Origin: Promethearchaeota archaeon | GTDB taxonomy: Archaea > Asgardarchaeota > Lokiarchaeia > Sigyniarchaeales > SOKP01 | Direction: 5' to 3' | Assembly: GCA_016839585.1 (NCBI GenBank) | Contig: JAEOTZ010000025.1 | Coordinates: 1-47,353 of the forward strand | DNA length: 47,353 nucleotides | Shown here: one piece after another, positions 8,775 through 16,846 of the stretch | Numbering within the stretch: position 1 is the first letter of the stretch | How the letters are laid out: each line of letters starts with the position of its first letter | Position numbers and translations under genes: made by a program | The notes under the pieces: model-generated | What the model was told of the DNA's origin: nothing | Database searches by the model: none | The model's input: the letters and a program-made list of their open reading frames with translations, nothing else

Positions 8775-9922
8775 AAAAATCTAAAATAGTAGAAACTGAG
8801 AGTAATTCATTTTATATCAAAGGAAGAGGGATTCCCTTAGGATGTAAATTTTGTCTAAAAGGAGCTAAAGCCGTTTTATTCTTAAATGGAATTTGCCAAG
8901 GACCTAATCATTGTTCTTGGTATTGTCCTATTTCAGAAGAACGTAAAGGAAAAGATATTACTTACGCAGATGAGATACAAACGAATTCAAAAGAGGAGTT
9001 ACTTGAAGAAATTAATAAAATAAATGCAAAAGGAATGAGTATAACTGGAGGAGAACCACTTTTAGAAGCTAATTTAGAAAATACTCTTCAATACATTAGA
9101 TATGTTAAATTAAAAAAAGGAAAAAGGTTCCATATCCATCTTTACACAAATGGTATAAATTTTGATGAATCTATTGCTAATGAACTTGCTAAGGCAGGGT
9201 TGGATGAAATTAGATTCCATCCACCTAAAGAAAAGTGGGATAATATTAGAAATGCTTTAAATAAGGGAATGTATGTAGGAGCTGAAGTACCAGTTATTCC
9301 AGACAGAGATTATATAAAAACTCTTGAAGAATTTATAATTTTTTTAGATAAAATTGGAGCAGACTTTATAAATTTAAATGAATTTGAATTTTGTTTTCCT
9401 AATAGTGAAACATTAAAAAATAGAGGTTTTAAATTGAAGGAAGGCTCAATGGCATCTGTAGTTAACAGTCAAGAAACTGCCTTTAAAATGATTAAAAAAT
9501 TATATCCCTCTGTTTCTTTAAAAATACATTTCTGTTCTATAATGGCTAAAGATTATTATCAATTGAAAAATAGATACCTTAGAAGGGCAAAAAATATTAA
9601 ATTACCATTTGAAGTTATAACCGAAGAAGGTCTTTTAGTTTTTGCTCAATTAGAGGGGAAAGGAAAGAATTTGGAAGAGTTTCATAAGATTTTATTGTCT
9701 GAATTAAAAATCAACCAAAATCTCATATCATTTAACGGAGAAAATATGAAAATTCCATTTTATATTTTAATAAATAATGATTTCATATCTCTATTAGAAA
9801 AGTACCACTTACAAGGCTATATAGTAGAAATGACACCATTTAGAATTTCAAGATATCAGCAGATAACAGAAAAAAATCCTGTTAAAGAATTTAAAAAGGA
9901 ATATGGTTTTAATGAAAATTAA
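8771..9922 (+). CDS. Radical SAM protein of the COG2108 type, unusual cysteine spacing
   Basis: 383 aa. The N-terminus matches the archaeal radical SAM group related to pyruvate-formate-lyase activase: a CKFCLKGAKAVLF segment, then a three-cysteine cluster followed by PISEERKGKDITYADE, and the SAM-binding ITGGEPLLE. The cluster cysteines are C42, C48 and C52, a C-x5-C-x3-C spacing rather than the canonical C-x3-C-x2-C; an extra CxxC (C25, C28) lies just upstream. The reaction is unknown. The gene overlaps the nucleotidyltransferase before it and the acetyltransferase after it, forming a coupled three-gene unit. Confidence 0.87.
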   Translation: MKKSKIVETESNSFYIKGRGIPLGCKFCLKGAKAVLFLNGICQGPNHCSWYCPISEERKGKDITYADEIQTNSKEELLEEINKINAKGMSITGGEPLLEANLENTLQYIRYVKLKKGKRFHIHLYTNGINFDESIANELAKAGLDEIRFHPPKEKWDNIRNALNKGMYVGAEVPVIPDRDYIKTLEEFIIFLDKIGADFINLNEFEFCFPNSETLKNRGFKLKEGSMASVVNSQETAFKMIKKLYPSVSLKIHFCSIMAKDYYQLKNRYLRRAKNIKLPFEVITEEGLLVFAQLEGKGKNLEEFHKILLSELKINQNLISFNGENMKIPFYILINNDFISLLEKYHLQGYIVEMTPFRISRYQQITEKNPVKEFKKEYGFNEN

Positions 9923-10364
9923 AGATGTAAGTATCAGAGATTTAAGAAGTATTTCTAATCTCGAACATCAAATATTTAAAGAAAATGCTTTTTCAATAAA
10001 ATTAGTTGAAAAACTAATTCAGCAAAATACACTCTTTTTAAAGTTAGAGGATGGTAAAATTATGAAAAAGTTAATAGGATTTATAGTTGTCATAAAAGAT
10101 AGAGAAGATCAAGCCAATATAATTAATTTTCTTATTCATCCCCAATTTCAAAGCAAAGGGTATGGTTCATTACTTCTACAAGAAACGATAGAAAGAATTA
10201 AAAAAAGATTAAAGGAAATTAAAAAAATTGTTCTAAATGTCCAAGTAAATAATTCTATCGCAATAAAATTGTATGAAAAATTCAATTTTCAAAAAAACTC
10301 TAAATCGATAGAAAATTATTATCAATCGGGAGAAGATGCTTACTTAATGGAATTAAGCACTTAA
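9903..10364 (+). CDS. GNAT-family N-acetyltransferase (RimI-like)
   Basis: 153 aa. The acetyl-CoA-binding core is visible: FLIHPQFQSKGYGSLLLQET (motif A, with the Q/R-x-x-G-x-G/A loop as QSKGYG), followed by LNVQVNNSIAIKLYEKFNFQ (motif B). That pattern is typical of RimI-type N-terminal acetyltransferases. The first ATG at 9903 overlaps the upstream gene by 20 bases; a second ATG at 9912 also fits and cannot be excluded. It closes the nucleotidyltransferase/radical SAM/acetyltransferase run, so it may act on a product of that pathway rather than on ribosomal proteins. Confidence 0.85.
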   Translation: MVLMKIKDVSIRDLRSISNLEHQIFKENAFSIKLVEKLIQQNTLFLKLEDGKIMKKLIGFIVVIKDREDQANIINFLIHPQFQSKGYGSLLLQETIERIKKRLKEIKKIVLNVQVNNSIAIKLYEKFNFQKNSKSIENYYQSGEDAYLMELST

Positions 10365-10459
10365 TTACTATAAACTAAAACTTATAAATAAATTCTATTA
10401 TAATATTCGTATAAAAAAATTATATTCTCTAATTAAAGATTTAAAGGTGTAATATAAAA

Positions 10460-10612
10460 ATGTCACAACTTGATGATGAACTTAAAAAGGCAATAAAGAA
10501 AGGTGTATCTCTTGAAAAGCCAGATCCTGAAGAATTAAAGAAGAGAGAAGAAGAGAAAAAGAAACGTATGGAAGAATTGGAAAAGGTTAAAGAAGCTTTA
10601 GGAGAGAAATAA
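10460..10612 (+). CDS. Small charged coiled-coil protein, 50 aa
   Basis: An ATG at 10460 opens a 50-residue frame rich in lysine and glutamate, from MSQLDDELKKAIKK to EKVKEALGEK. An AAAGGTG stretch lies at 10443-10449, about ten bases ahead of the start, and acts as a plausible ribosome-binding site. The sequence looks like one long amphipathic helix. It stands alone between the acetyltransferase and pelota. Two other small charged proteins occur in this window (22756-22893 and 42663-42818), and the 42663 protein is similar in style. No function can be assigned. Confidence 0.6.
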   Translation: MSQLDDELKKAIKKGVSLEKPDPEELKKREEEKKKRMEELEKVKEALGEK

Positions 10613-10755
10613 AGATTTTTTTTTGATATTTTCTATATTTTTTTATTTATTTTTTAGATTGAACTTATATCAGATTCATTTTATAGTGATTTAATTTTTT
10701 TATTATCCATTATTCTATAATTTAAAGATTTTTTCTAAGGAGTATGAAATTTTAA

Positions 10756-11829
10756 TTGAAAATCCTTGAGTACAATCAAAAGCAACAAGAAATTACAGTG
10801 AAAATTGAAAGTTTATATGATCTTTGGATTTTATTTAATCTTATCTCTAAAAATGATAAAGTAGCTGCTCGAACTCAGCGAAGAATAGTTCTGAAAGAAG
10901 GATCTAAAGGCGAGAGAAAAACTATGTATTTAAAATTAAATGTTGAGGACGTATCCTTCCATGAATTTACAAATAGGCTAAGAATAAAAGGAACAATTTT
11001 AGAGGGTCCTGAGGATTTTGTGAGCTATGGGACATATCATACATTTAATATTGAAATTGGGCAGAAATTGACGATAAATAAAGAAAATTGGTTAAAAACT
11101 GAATTATCACGTTTACGAGAAACATCTAAATTTGAATCTAACTTTATCATGTTTTTCATTGCAATCGAGCGAGGGCTTGCGACCTTGGCAATCATTACGA
11201 ATTTTAGTCATAAAAGAATTGCTACAATAAAAAAGAATATTCCAGGTAAAAGATATGAACAATCTTACAGAAATAAAGCAATTTTAGAATTTTTTGAAGA
11301 TATCAAAAAAGTTTTGGTAGAAAATTTGAAAAACATTCAAATAAATTTAATTATTGTTTGCGGTCCTGGCAACACACGAGATCTTTTTATAAAATATATA
11401 AGAGATAAAATAAATTCTCAAAAAATTTGTGAAATTAGAAGTGTCTATGCGAGCTCTGGTACTGAAAGTGCAATATTAGAAGCATTAAAATCAAAAGAAT
11501 TGGGAAAGTTAAAATCGAATGCCAAAATATTGTTAGAATCAGAAAAAATTGAAGAAATCCTTAGAATATTTAGTACAGATGCAGATCTTATTGTCATAGG
11601 CATAAATGAAGTTTCACCAGCCGCAGAAAAAGGAGCTATCAAAGAATTATTTTTAGCTGATACTATGATAAGGGGAGCTAGCAAGAAACATAAACTCGGT
11701 ATAGAGAAGATAATAACAGATGTAGAAAATTCTGGTGGCATGATAAATATTTTAAGTAGTGAGCATCCCACTGGGCGACAAATAGTCGATTTAGGTTCAA
11801 TCATAGGCATTTTAAGATACAAATTTTAA
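10756..11829 (+). CDS. pelA: Pelota/Dom34, mRNA surveillance factor
   Basis: 357 aa, the archaeal Pelota length. Pelota recognises ribosomes stalled with an empty or unreadable A site and, with aEF1A and ABCE1, splits them. The N-terminal Sm-like domain is recognisable (IESLYDLWILFNLISKNDKV, then RTQRRIVLKEG). The middle domain lacks the GGQ motif of release factors, as expected. The C-terminal domain ends with the conserved SSEHPTGRQIVDLGSIIGIL. The start is TTG at 10756: the preceding in-frame codon is TAA, so no longer frame exists. A Shine-Dalgarno-like AAGGAG lies about 15 bases upstream. Confidence 0.95.
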   Translation: MKILEYNQKQQEITVKIESLYDLWILFNLISKNDKVAARTQRRIVLKEGSKGERKTMYLKLNVEDVSFHEFTNRLRIKGTILEGPEDFVSYGTYHTFNIEIGQKLTINKENWLKTELSRLRETSKFESNFIMFFIAIERGLATLAIITNFSHKRIATIKKNIPGKRYEQSYRNKAILEFFEDIKKVLVENLKNIQINLIIVCGPGNTRDLFIKYIRDKINSQKICEIRSVYASSGTESAILEALKSKELGKLKSNAKILLESEKIEEILRIFSTDADLIVIGINEVSPAAEKGAIKELFLADTMIRGASKKHKLGIEKIITDVENSGGMINILSSEHPTGRQIVDLGSIIGILRYKF

Positions 11830-11836
11830 AAAAAAT

Positions 11837-12871
11837 ATGTCCTCTGAAGTTATTTATATTAATGAAAAATCGGATATTCCCTTATTTGGAGTCGATTTTA
11901 TAGGAGTAATCGATAGAGGTACAAATATTGTTGAATTAAAACCATTGACATTATGCAATCTAAAATGCCGATATTGTTTTGTAAGTGCAGGAGATTATAA
12001 AACCAATTTTATTGTATCATCAGATTATTTAATTGCAACTTTAGAAAATACAATCCAAATAAAAGGAAATTATGATATTGAAATTCATATTGCTCCCTAT
12101 GGAGAAATTTTACTATATTCTGAATTATTTATTCTATTAGAGAAATTATGGGAAATTGATGGAATAGAACGAATTTCTATGCAGAGTAATGGTTTAATGC
12201 TAAACAAAAAGACTATAAAGAAACTAGAAAATGCAAATCTTACTCAAATTAATATCAGCTTAAATACTTTAAGTCCAAGCAAGGCAAGTTATTTATGTGC
12301 ATGTAAAGAATATGATATGGATAGATTACTAGCCAATATTGATCTTTTACTTGATTCCAATATTAATGTATTACTTGCACCAGTTTGGTTTCCAAGGGAA
12401 AATGATGAGGATATTGAAGAAATTATAAAACTCGTGGTTAATAAAAGAAGAGAAGGATATTCAGAAAAAAAAATTCAATTAGGGATTCAAAAATATTTGA
12501 TATACCGAACTGGTCGGAAATTAAAGAAAATACGTCCTAAATCTTGGGATTATTTTTATACTCAACTAACCAAATTGGAAAAAAAATATGATATTAAATT
12601 AAAACTTGGTCCAAATGATTTTGGTATTCATAAAAGAGAGAAAACAATGCCTTTAAATTTAAAAAAAAATGAGATAGTTGACTTAAAGATTGTATCTAAT
12701 GGACGATGGAAACATGAATGTATAGGGAAAATTGATCCAAATATAGGAATAAAAGTGTTATTAAAAAAACCAATGATATATTCACCGGAACTATTAGGTA
12801 AAAAAATTAAAGCAAGGATTATTAAAGCCAATTTTAAAAATAATATTTTAACTGCTATTTTTCCATTCTAA
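11837..12871 (+). CDS. Radical SAM protein with C-terminal beta-rich domain
   Basis: 344 aa. The canonical radical SAM cluster reads LCNLKCRYCF (C40, C44, C47), followed by a glycine-rich APYGEILL segment and ISMQSNGLML. After the barrel, a positively charged C-terminal part (VDLKIVSNGRWKHECIG to the end) is rich in predicted strands and could be a TRAM- or OB-like nucleic-acid-binding domain. The combination resembles archaeal COG2100 Fe-S oxidoreductases and suggests RNA modification, but the substrate is unknown. It starts seven bases after pelota and is probably in the same operon. Confidence 0.83.
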   Translation: MSSEVIYINEKSDIPLFGVDFIGVIDRGTNIVELKPLTLCNLKCRYCFVSAGDYKTNFIVSSDYLIATLENTIQIKGNYDIEIHIAPYGEILLYSELFILLEKLWEIDGIERISMQSNGLMLNKKTIKKLENANLTQINISLNTLSPSKASYLCACKEYDMDRLLANIDLLLDSNINVLLAPVWFPRENDEDIEEIIKLVVNKRREGYSEKKIQLGIQKYLIYRTGRKLKKIRPKSWDYFYTQLTKLEKKYDIKLKLGPNDFGIHKREKTMPLNLKKNEIVDLKIVSNGRWKHECIGKIDPNIGIKVLLKKPMIYSPELLGKKIKARIIKANFKNNILTAIFPF

Positions 12872-12962
12872 ATTAGAACATAAAAATAAATAAAGATGTT
12901 ATTATGATTAACATATAGTTAACATTTAATTAAAATATAAAAAACATATAAAAGATAATAAA

Positions 12963-13583
12963 ATGCCGATTATAACTCATGAAGATGAACTTGAGTTAGC
13001 TAAAATGGAAAAAGAATTAGTTGGGCAAATAAAGAAATTAATTAATGCCCAGAGTGTCTTAATTAGTTCTCAAACAAAATATGCTGAAAACATTACAAAA
13101 GCCAATATAACTCGAGAAATGCTTAATCGAACTTTTAGAGACGTTTTAAAGCAAATGCAAACTTTAGCCAGAGAGCACAGATCTAATATTAAAGATGAGG
13201 AAGTACATCTATATCAGGAAATTATTACTCAAAATGACAAATACATTGAGGGTAATAAAAGATATTTAAACGCAATAAAAGATTTAGCTGTACAAAAAGA
13301 CTATTTAGTAGAAAAGAAAAAGGAATTTGCTGATGCTTTATCTGATGTAGCCAATAAAAGATCAACTGTGATAAAAAAGGCATTAAACGTCGAAAAAGTT
13401 AAAAATAAATTAGTTGATGGTGATAAATTAAATATCCTCGATCAAGAATTAAATGACGTTCAACGTGATTTTGATAGGGCTCGTGACATACTAATTAAAA
13501 AAATCCATCAATTTAAAGAGATTAAAAAAGAGATTAATACATTATGGATTAAGTTAAAAGATACTGTTACTGAATTAAGTTAG
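12963..13583 (+). CDS. Helical coiled-coil protein, 206 aa
   Basis: Nearly the entire chain is predicted helical with heptad-like spacing, in three or four long stretches (residues about 5-60, 70-130, 135-165 and 168-206). There are no cysteines, signal peptide or membrane segment. The shape recalls BAR, PspA/ESCRT-III or other membrane-curving helical-bundle proteins, but no specific signature was seen. It is followed after 99 bases by a short coiled-coil/polyproline protein, and both have their own AT-rich leaders. Function is unknown. Confidence 0.65.
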   Translation: MPIITHEDELELAKMEKELVGQIKKLINAQSVLISSQTKYAENITKANITREMLNRTFRDVLKQMQTLAREHRSNIKDEEVHLYQEIITQNDKYIEGNKRYLNAIKDLAVQKDYLVEKKKEFADALSDVANKRSTVIKKALNVEKVKNKLVDGDKLNILDQELNDVQRDFDRARDILIKKIHQFKEIKKEINTLWIKLKDTVTELS

Positions 13584-13682
13584 ATATATTTTTCGTTTAA
13601 ACTTAAATTTATTAAACAAAAATCTATATAATTATTAGATAAAGGAATTTAGATCTTTAATAAATAAAATAGGAAGTTTTAT

Positions 13683-14117
13683 ATGGCAGAAGAATTCGCA
13701 AATTTTCTCTCAGAAACCCGAAAAGCACCATTAGAAGAAAAACTTAATGCTTTTGGTGATATTGTTGAAAAAATTATGCAAATAATTCTTAAAATTCCAG
13801 ATTTAGTTGATCAAAGTATCCAAAATATCAATTCAAAAGTTTCAAGTTTACAAACTCAAGTAAATGCTATTAATAGCAGTCTTGGTGGTGGCAAAGGTGC
13901 AGGAGCAGCAGTATCTCCTGCTATTACATCAACAGCAGCTTCTCCCAGTCCCAGAACCCCATCTGGAGGCCCCCCACCTCCCCCTGGAGGTCCGCCTGGA
14001 GGTCCGCCTGGAGGTCCGCCTGGAGGAGGACGTCCTGCCAGTCCCATGTCATTAAGAGGAGCAATTATGGGAGAATTAAAAGAGCTATTTGCACGACGGA
14101 AAACTCGAAGTGAGTGA
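13683..14117 (+). CDS. Coiled-coil protein with polyproline linker and WH2-like tail
   Basis: 144 aa. Residues 20-45 are helical, and residues 43-67 form a clear short coiled coil (DQSIQNINSKVSSLQTQVNA). Then comes a Gly/Ala/Ser/Pro linker with a polyproline tract PPPPPGG and GGPP repeats (about 95-116), and finally a basic amphipathic tail LRGAIMGELKELFARRK. The order of short coiled coil, polyproline and basic helix resembles eukaryotic WASH/SCAR-complex subunits such as WASHC3 or BRK1. Polyproline tracts are ligands of profilins, which Asgard archaea encode. Those links are inference from architecture, not from alignment. Confidence 0.75.
   Translation: MAEEFANFLSETRKAPLEEKLNAFGDIVEKIMQIILKIPDLVDQSIQNINSKVSSLQTQVNAINSSLGGGKGAGAAVSPAITSTAASPSPRTPSGGPPPPPGGPPGGPPGGPPGGGRPASPMSLRGAIMGELKELFARRKTRSE
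13983..14030 (+). repeat. 12-base tandem repeat encoding GGPP units
   Basis: Three exact copies of CCTGGAGGTCCG run at 13983-13994, 13995-14006 and 14007-14018, followed by a partial copy CCTGGAGGAGGA at 14019-14030. The repeat lies inside the polyproline linker of the coiled-coil gene and lengthens it in GGPP steps. It is strikingly G/C-rich compared with the surroundings. Copy number could vary between strains through slippage. Confidence 0.9.
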
Positions 14118-14300
14118 AATATTTTAGTTAGAAACACTAATATCTGTTTATTTTTTAGTTATAAATAAACAATGTTCCTTACTTTTTTTTATAAGTTTAC
14201 TATATTCTTAAAAATTTAAAATTTAAGATTATACCATGAATTTCAAATAAAAATAAAAATTTTAAAAATTTTACATAAGTACTAATGTGAATTTAAATGG

Positions 14301-16055
14301 TTGAAACTATTGCTCCCTTCTGAAGAAAAACCAAGGATTGAAATTACAGTCAATGTAGCACACGATCTACAAAGACAATTACTTGAGATTCCATCTTTTT
14401 TAAGAGTTATGAATAATTATTATCAAAAGAAAACAAATCTTCAGAGACAAATAAAATCACTATTCTTAAAAAGATTTAAGGAAGGATGTCTGGAAGACAA
14501 TAAAGATTGGCTCCATACAATTCCTACTGCTTTAAATGCCTTGAGTGATGACTTTTTAAGTAAAAAAGATTCCTTTAAATTCCCAGATAATATAATACTT
14601 TTTGAAGCATGGATGCATTTAGGTATAGAGGCTCTTTATCCTCGTGTTGTTTTACATTTTAAATTTCCTGGTTTTTTAAAAGGAGAAAAAGTTAGAAATG
14701 TTTTTCAATTCATATTTTCCACTTCTCGTGGATTTGGCTTTCCAATTTATTTTGGTCCTGAATTCTATGAATATAAACTTAAATTCACAAAGATTATTGA
14801 ACCTATTTTAAAATGGGGTTATACTGTATGTCACAGAGCAAATCAGGCAATCATTATTGGAAATAAACGTCTTAAATCGAAAAGACATCACCCCGGAGAA
14901 TTTGAATTAGTAATCATTTCCGAATACGATAATAATAAATTCAAAGCAATAGATACACTTCTCCATGGTTATTTTACAAATGCTCCTAGAAATTTGGGAA
15001 AATATTTTTCTTTGGATAATGTTCTCCAGAATACTACTTTCTCTTATTCCATAGGAGATCATGCAATGAGAGTGAAAAAAAAATTAATGGAAAAAACTTT
15101 ACCAATTCCATTACTTTCTCATGATTTTATCGTTTATAAGTATGATATAGATTTCTCTACCTATATTAAAAAATTAAAGGTAGTTAATGAATTATTAATT
15201 AAAAAAATTGGTGCTTTTAAAGAGAAGAGAAGCAATCTCATAAATAACTTGAAAAAGAGTGATAAGATAAAATTTAGACTTGAACAATCAAAACGTTTTG
15301 CAAAAGAATTTGCTCAAATGAAGCAAAAACTTTCAGAAAAATATCCAATAATAGATAAGTATGGGCATTATAAAACGTTATTAGGAAAAATTAAAGATTT
15401 ATTATTTACTACACCTCTTTATATGCATACTATCCATTCCACTGACGAAAAAGAACAACTATTCAAATTTCTAATAAGTAAAAAAGAGGATATTGAAGAA
15501 ACAGAAAAAAATTCGGCAAAATCCATCTTTTTATCATTTATTAAAGATTATGAAAAAAAACATGATTTTTTATTTGAAGAAGATGAAGTTTTAGAAGGAT
15601 TAGAAGATTTAAAAGATAATATGGCAAAAATATGGTTAATTTTTAAAGAAAGGCATCTCAATCTAGCGTTAAAAAGATTAAATGAAATGTCAACATTATC
15701 GATAGAAGATCCAGATTATAAGAAAAAAATTAATGATTATTTGGATAAACTTCTACCAATACTTTCTATTTATGAGATTTTTAATAGACCGTTATCTGAA
15801 TCCGTCTACCCTGAATCTATATCCCAAACTAAAAGATTAGGAGCCTATATTGCGCAATTTTTAACATCAAAATATAATCCAATAGGTATAAACCTCATGA
15901 AACTGTTTAATCGATTATCCTTTCAAAATTGGAGTTATTTAGTATTAAAAAAGAAATTAAACCGAAAGCAGTTTTTTAATTATCTCTTAAAACTACCAAT
16001 TTGGAAACATATTCCAATTAAAATTAAGATGAAAATTTTAAATTATGAGACTTAA
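14301..16055 (+). CDS. Unrecognised 584-aa protein
   Basis: I do not recognise this protein. The N-terminal 270 residues look globular with mixed strands (ALYPRVVLHFKF, FGFPIYFGPEF, FELVIISEYDNNKF) and could form one alpha/beta domain. Residues about 285-480 are charged and helical (IKKIGAFKEKRSN, then FAKEFAQMKQKLSEK), and the end is basic. There are no membrane segments or metal motifs. The start is TTG at 14301; the ATG four bases upstream is out of frame and stops quickly. The length and clean frame indicate a real gene. It converges on an Elf1-like gene. Confidence 0.7.
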   Translation: MKLLLPSEEKPRIEITVNVAHDLQRQLLEIPSFLRVMNNYYQKKTNLQRQIKSLFLKRFKEGCLEDNKDWLHTIPTALNALSDDFLSKKDSFKFPDNIILFEAWMHLGIEALYPRVVLHFKFPGFLKGEKVRNVFQFIFSTSRGFGFPIYFGPEFYEYKLKFTKIIEPILKWGYTVCHRANQAIIIGNKRLKSKRHHPGEFELVIISEYDNNKFKAIDTLLHGYFTNAPRNLGKYFSLDNVLQNTTFSYSIGDHAMRVKKKLMEKTLPIPLLSHDFIVYKYDIDFSTYIKKLKVVNELLIKKIGAFKEKRSNLINNLKKSDKIKFRLEQSKRFAKEFAQMKQKLSEKYPIIDKYGHYKTLLGKIKDLLFTTPLYMHTIHSTDEKEQLFKFLISKKEDIEETEKNSAKSIFLSFIKDYEKKHDFLFEEDEVLEGLEDLKDNMAKIWLIFKERHLNLALKRLNEMSTLSIEDPDYKKKINDYLDKLLPILSIYEIFNRPLSESVYPESISQTKRLGAYIAQFLTSKYNPIGINLMKLFNRLSFQNWSYLVLKKKLNRKQFFNYLLKLPIWKHIPIKIKMKILNYET

Positions 16056-16074
16056 GTATCATAACAATGAAATT

Positions 16075-16653
16075 TTAAAATTCTAGAAATCCTGGATCAT
16101 CAAAGATATCTTCTATTTTTCGCTCTTTCTTTATTTTTGTTTCACTTTCAGCAAATAAGGACTCTTCATCTGTTCTAACACCTCGTTCTAATTCCTCTGT
16201 ATCAAGCTTCAATAAAGTATCCTTTTCAAGCTTTTTATATTGTTCAGCTTTCATTTTCCAGTCATTAACTTTGTCCATATCGATATTATCTTCCTCTAAT
16301 AATATTGCCGCTTTTATTCTGCAAAGATCCGACAATATAGAGTAAGCTAATGCAAGTTCACCCCATTCACCTTTTTCTTTCAATCTTCCAACTCTTTTTT
16401 CTAATCTCAAGAGTTCTTGATCTGCATAATGAATATCTATAAAATCTCCAAAAGCATCTACTGGTTCTGAAATTGCATTCACCAATACTTCCTTGGTTAA
16501 TCCACAATTCCCACATTTTACTGTAGCAAAAGCACCCTTCTTTTTTATATCAGTAACTTTTACACTTTTTTCACCACACTCTGGGCATGTAAATATTTTG
16601 GGTACTTTCTTAACTCTTTTATATGTTGGCTGTTTCCTTTTTCTTCTTCCCAT
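16075..16653 (-). CDS. Elf1-like transcription elongation zinc-ribbon protein, extended
   Basis: 192 aa. The first 80 residues match the transcription elongation factor Elf1: a basic start MGRRKRKQPTYKR, zinc ribbon cysteines C23/C26 and C47/C50, then SEPVDAFGDFIDIHYA, equivalent to the Elf1 EPVDVYSDWID segment. In eukaryotes Elf1 binds RNA polymerase II near downstream DNA. The remaining 110 residues are a helical, charged extension ending in IEDIFDDPGFLEF. A paralogue with the same tail but a damaged zinc ribbon lies at 29684-30274, on the same strand, at the far side of the accessory island. Confidence 0.85.
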   Translation of the reverse strand: MGRRKRKQPTYKRVKKVPKIFTCPECGEKSVKVTDIKKKGAFATVKCGNCGLTKEVLVNAISEPVDAFGDFIDIHYADQELLRLEKRVGRLKEKGEWGELALAYSILSDLCRIKAAILLEEDNIDMDKVNDWKMKAEQYKKLEKDTLLKLDTEELERGVRTDEESLFAESETKIKKERKIEDIFDDPGFLEF

Positions 16654-16846
16654 TGAAATTCATCATATGAGTTCTAATTAAAATAACTTTAACATGAAAA
16701 AGAAGAATTTAAATCTAAAAAATTTTCCTATTTTGAATTACCAGTCTATGGAAATCGTAAAATTTTTTAGGAATGGATAATTATTTTAATCACTCTTTTT
16801 CACTGATTAATTTTCGCAATTTAAAAATAATAAGAGGATTTTAGGC

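Noticed and set aside
11445-11822. Long minus-strand open frame inside pelota
   Set aside because: It lies entirely within the conserved C-terminal region of pelota and encodes a low-complexity hydrophobic sequence with no motif.
13856-14137. Open minus-strand frame, proline-rich, opposite the polyproline gene
   Set aside because: The GGTCCGCCT-type repeat reads as Gly/Pro on both strands, so the frame is a by-product of the repeat; it has no ribosome site and the plus-strand gene has coherent domains.
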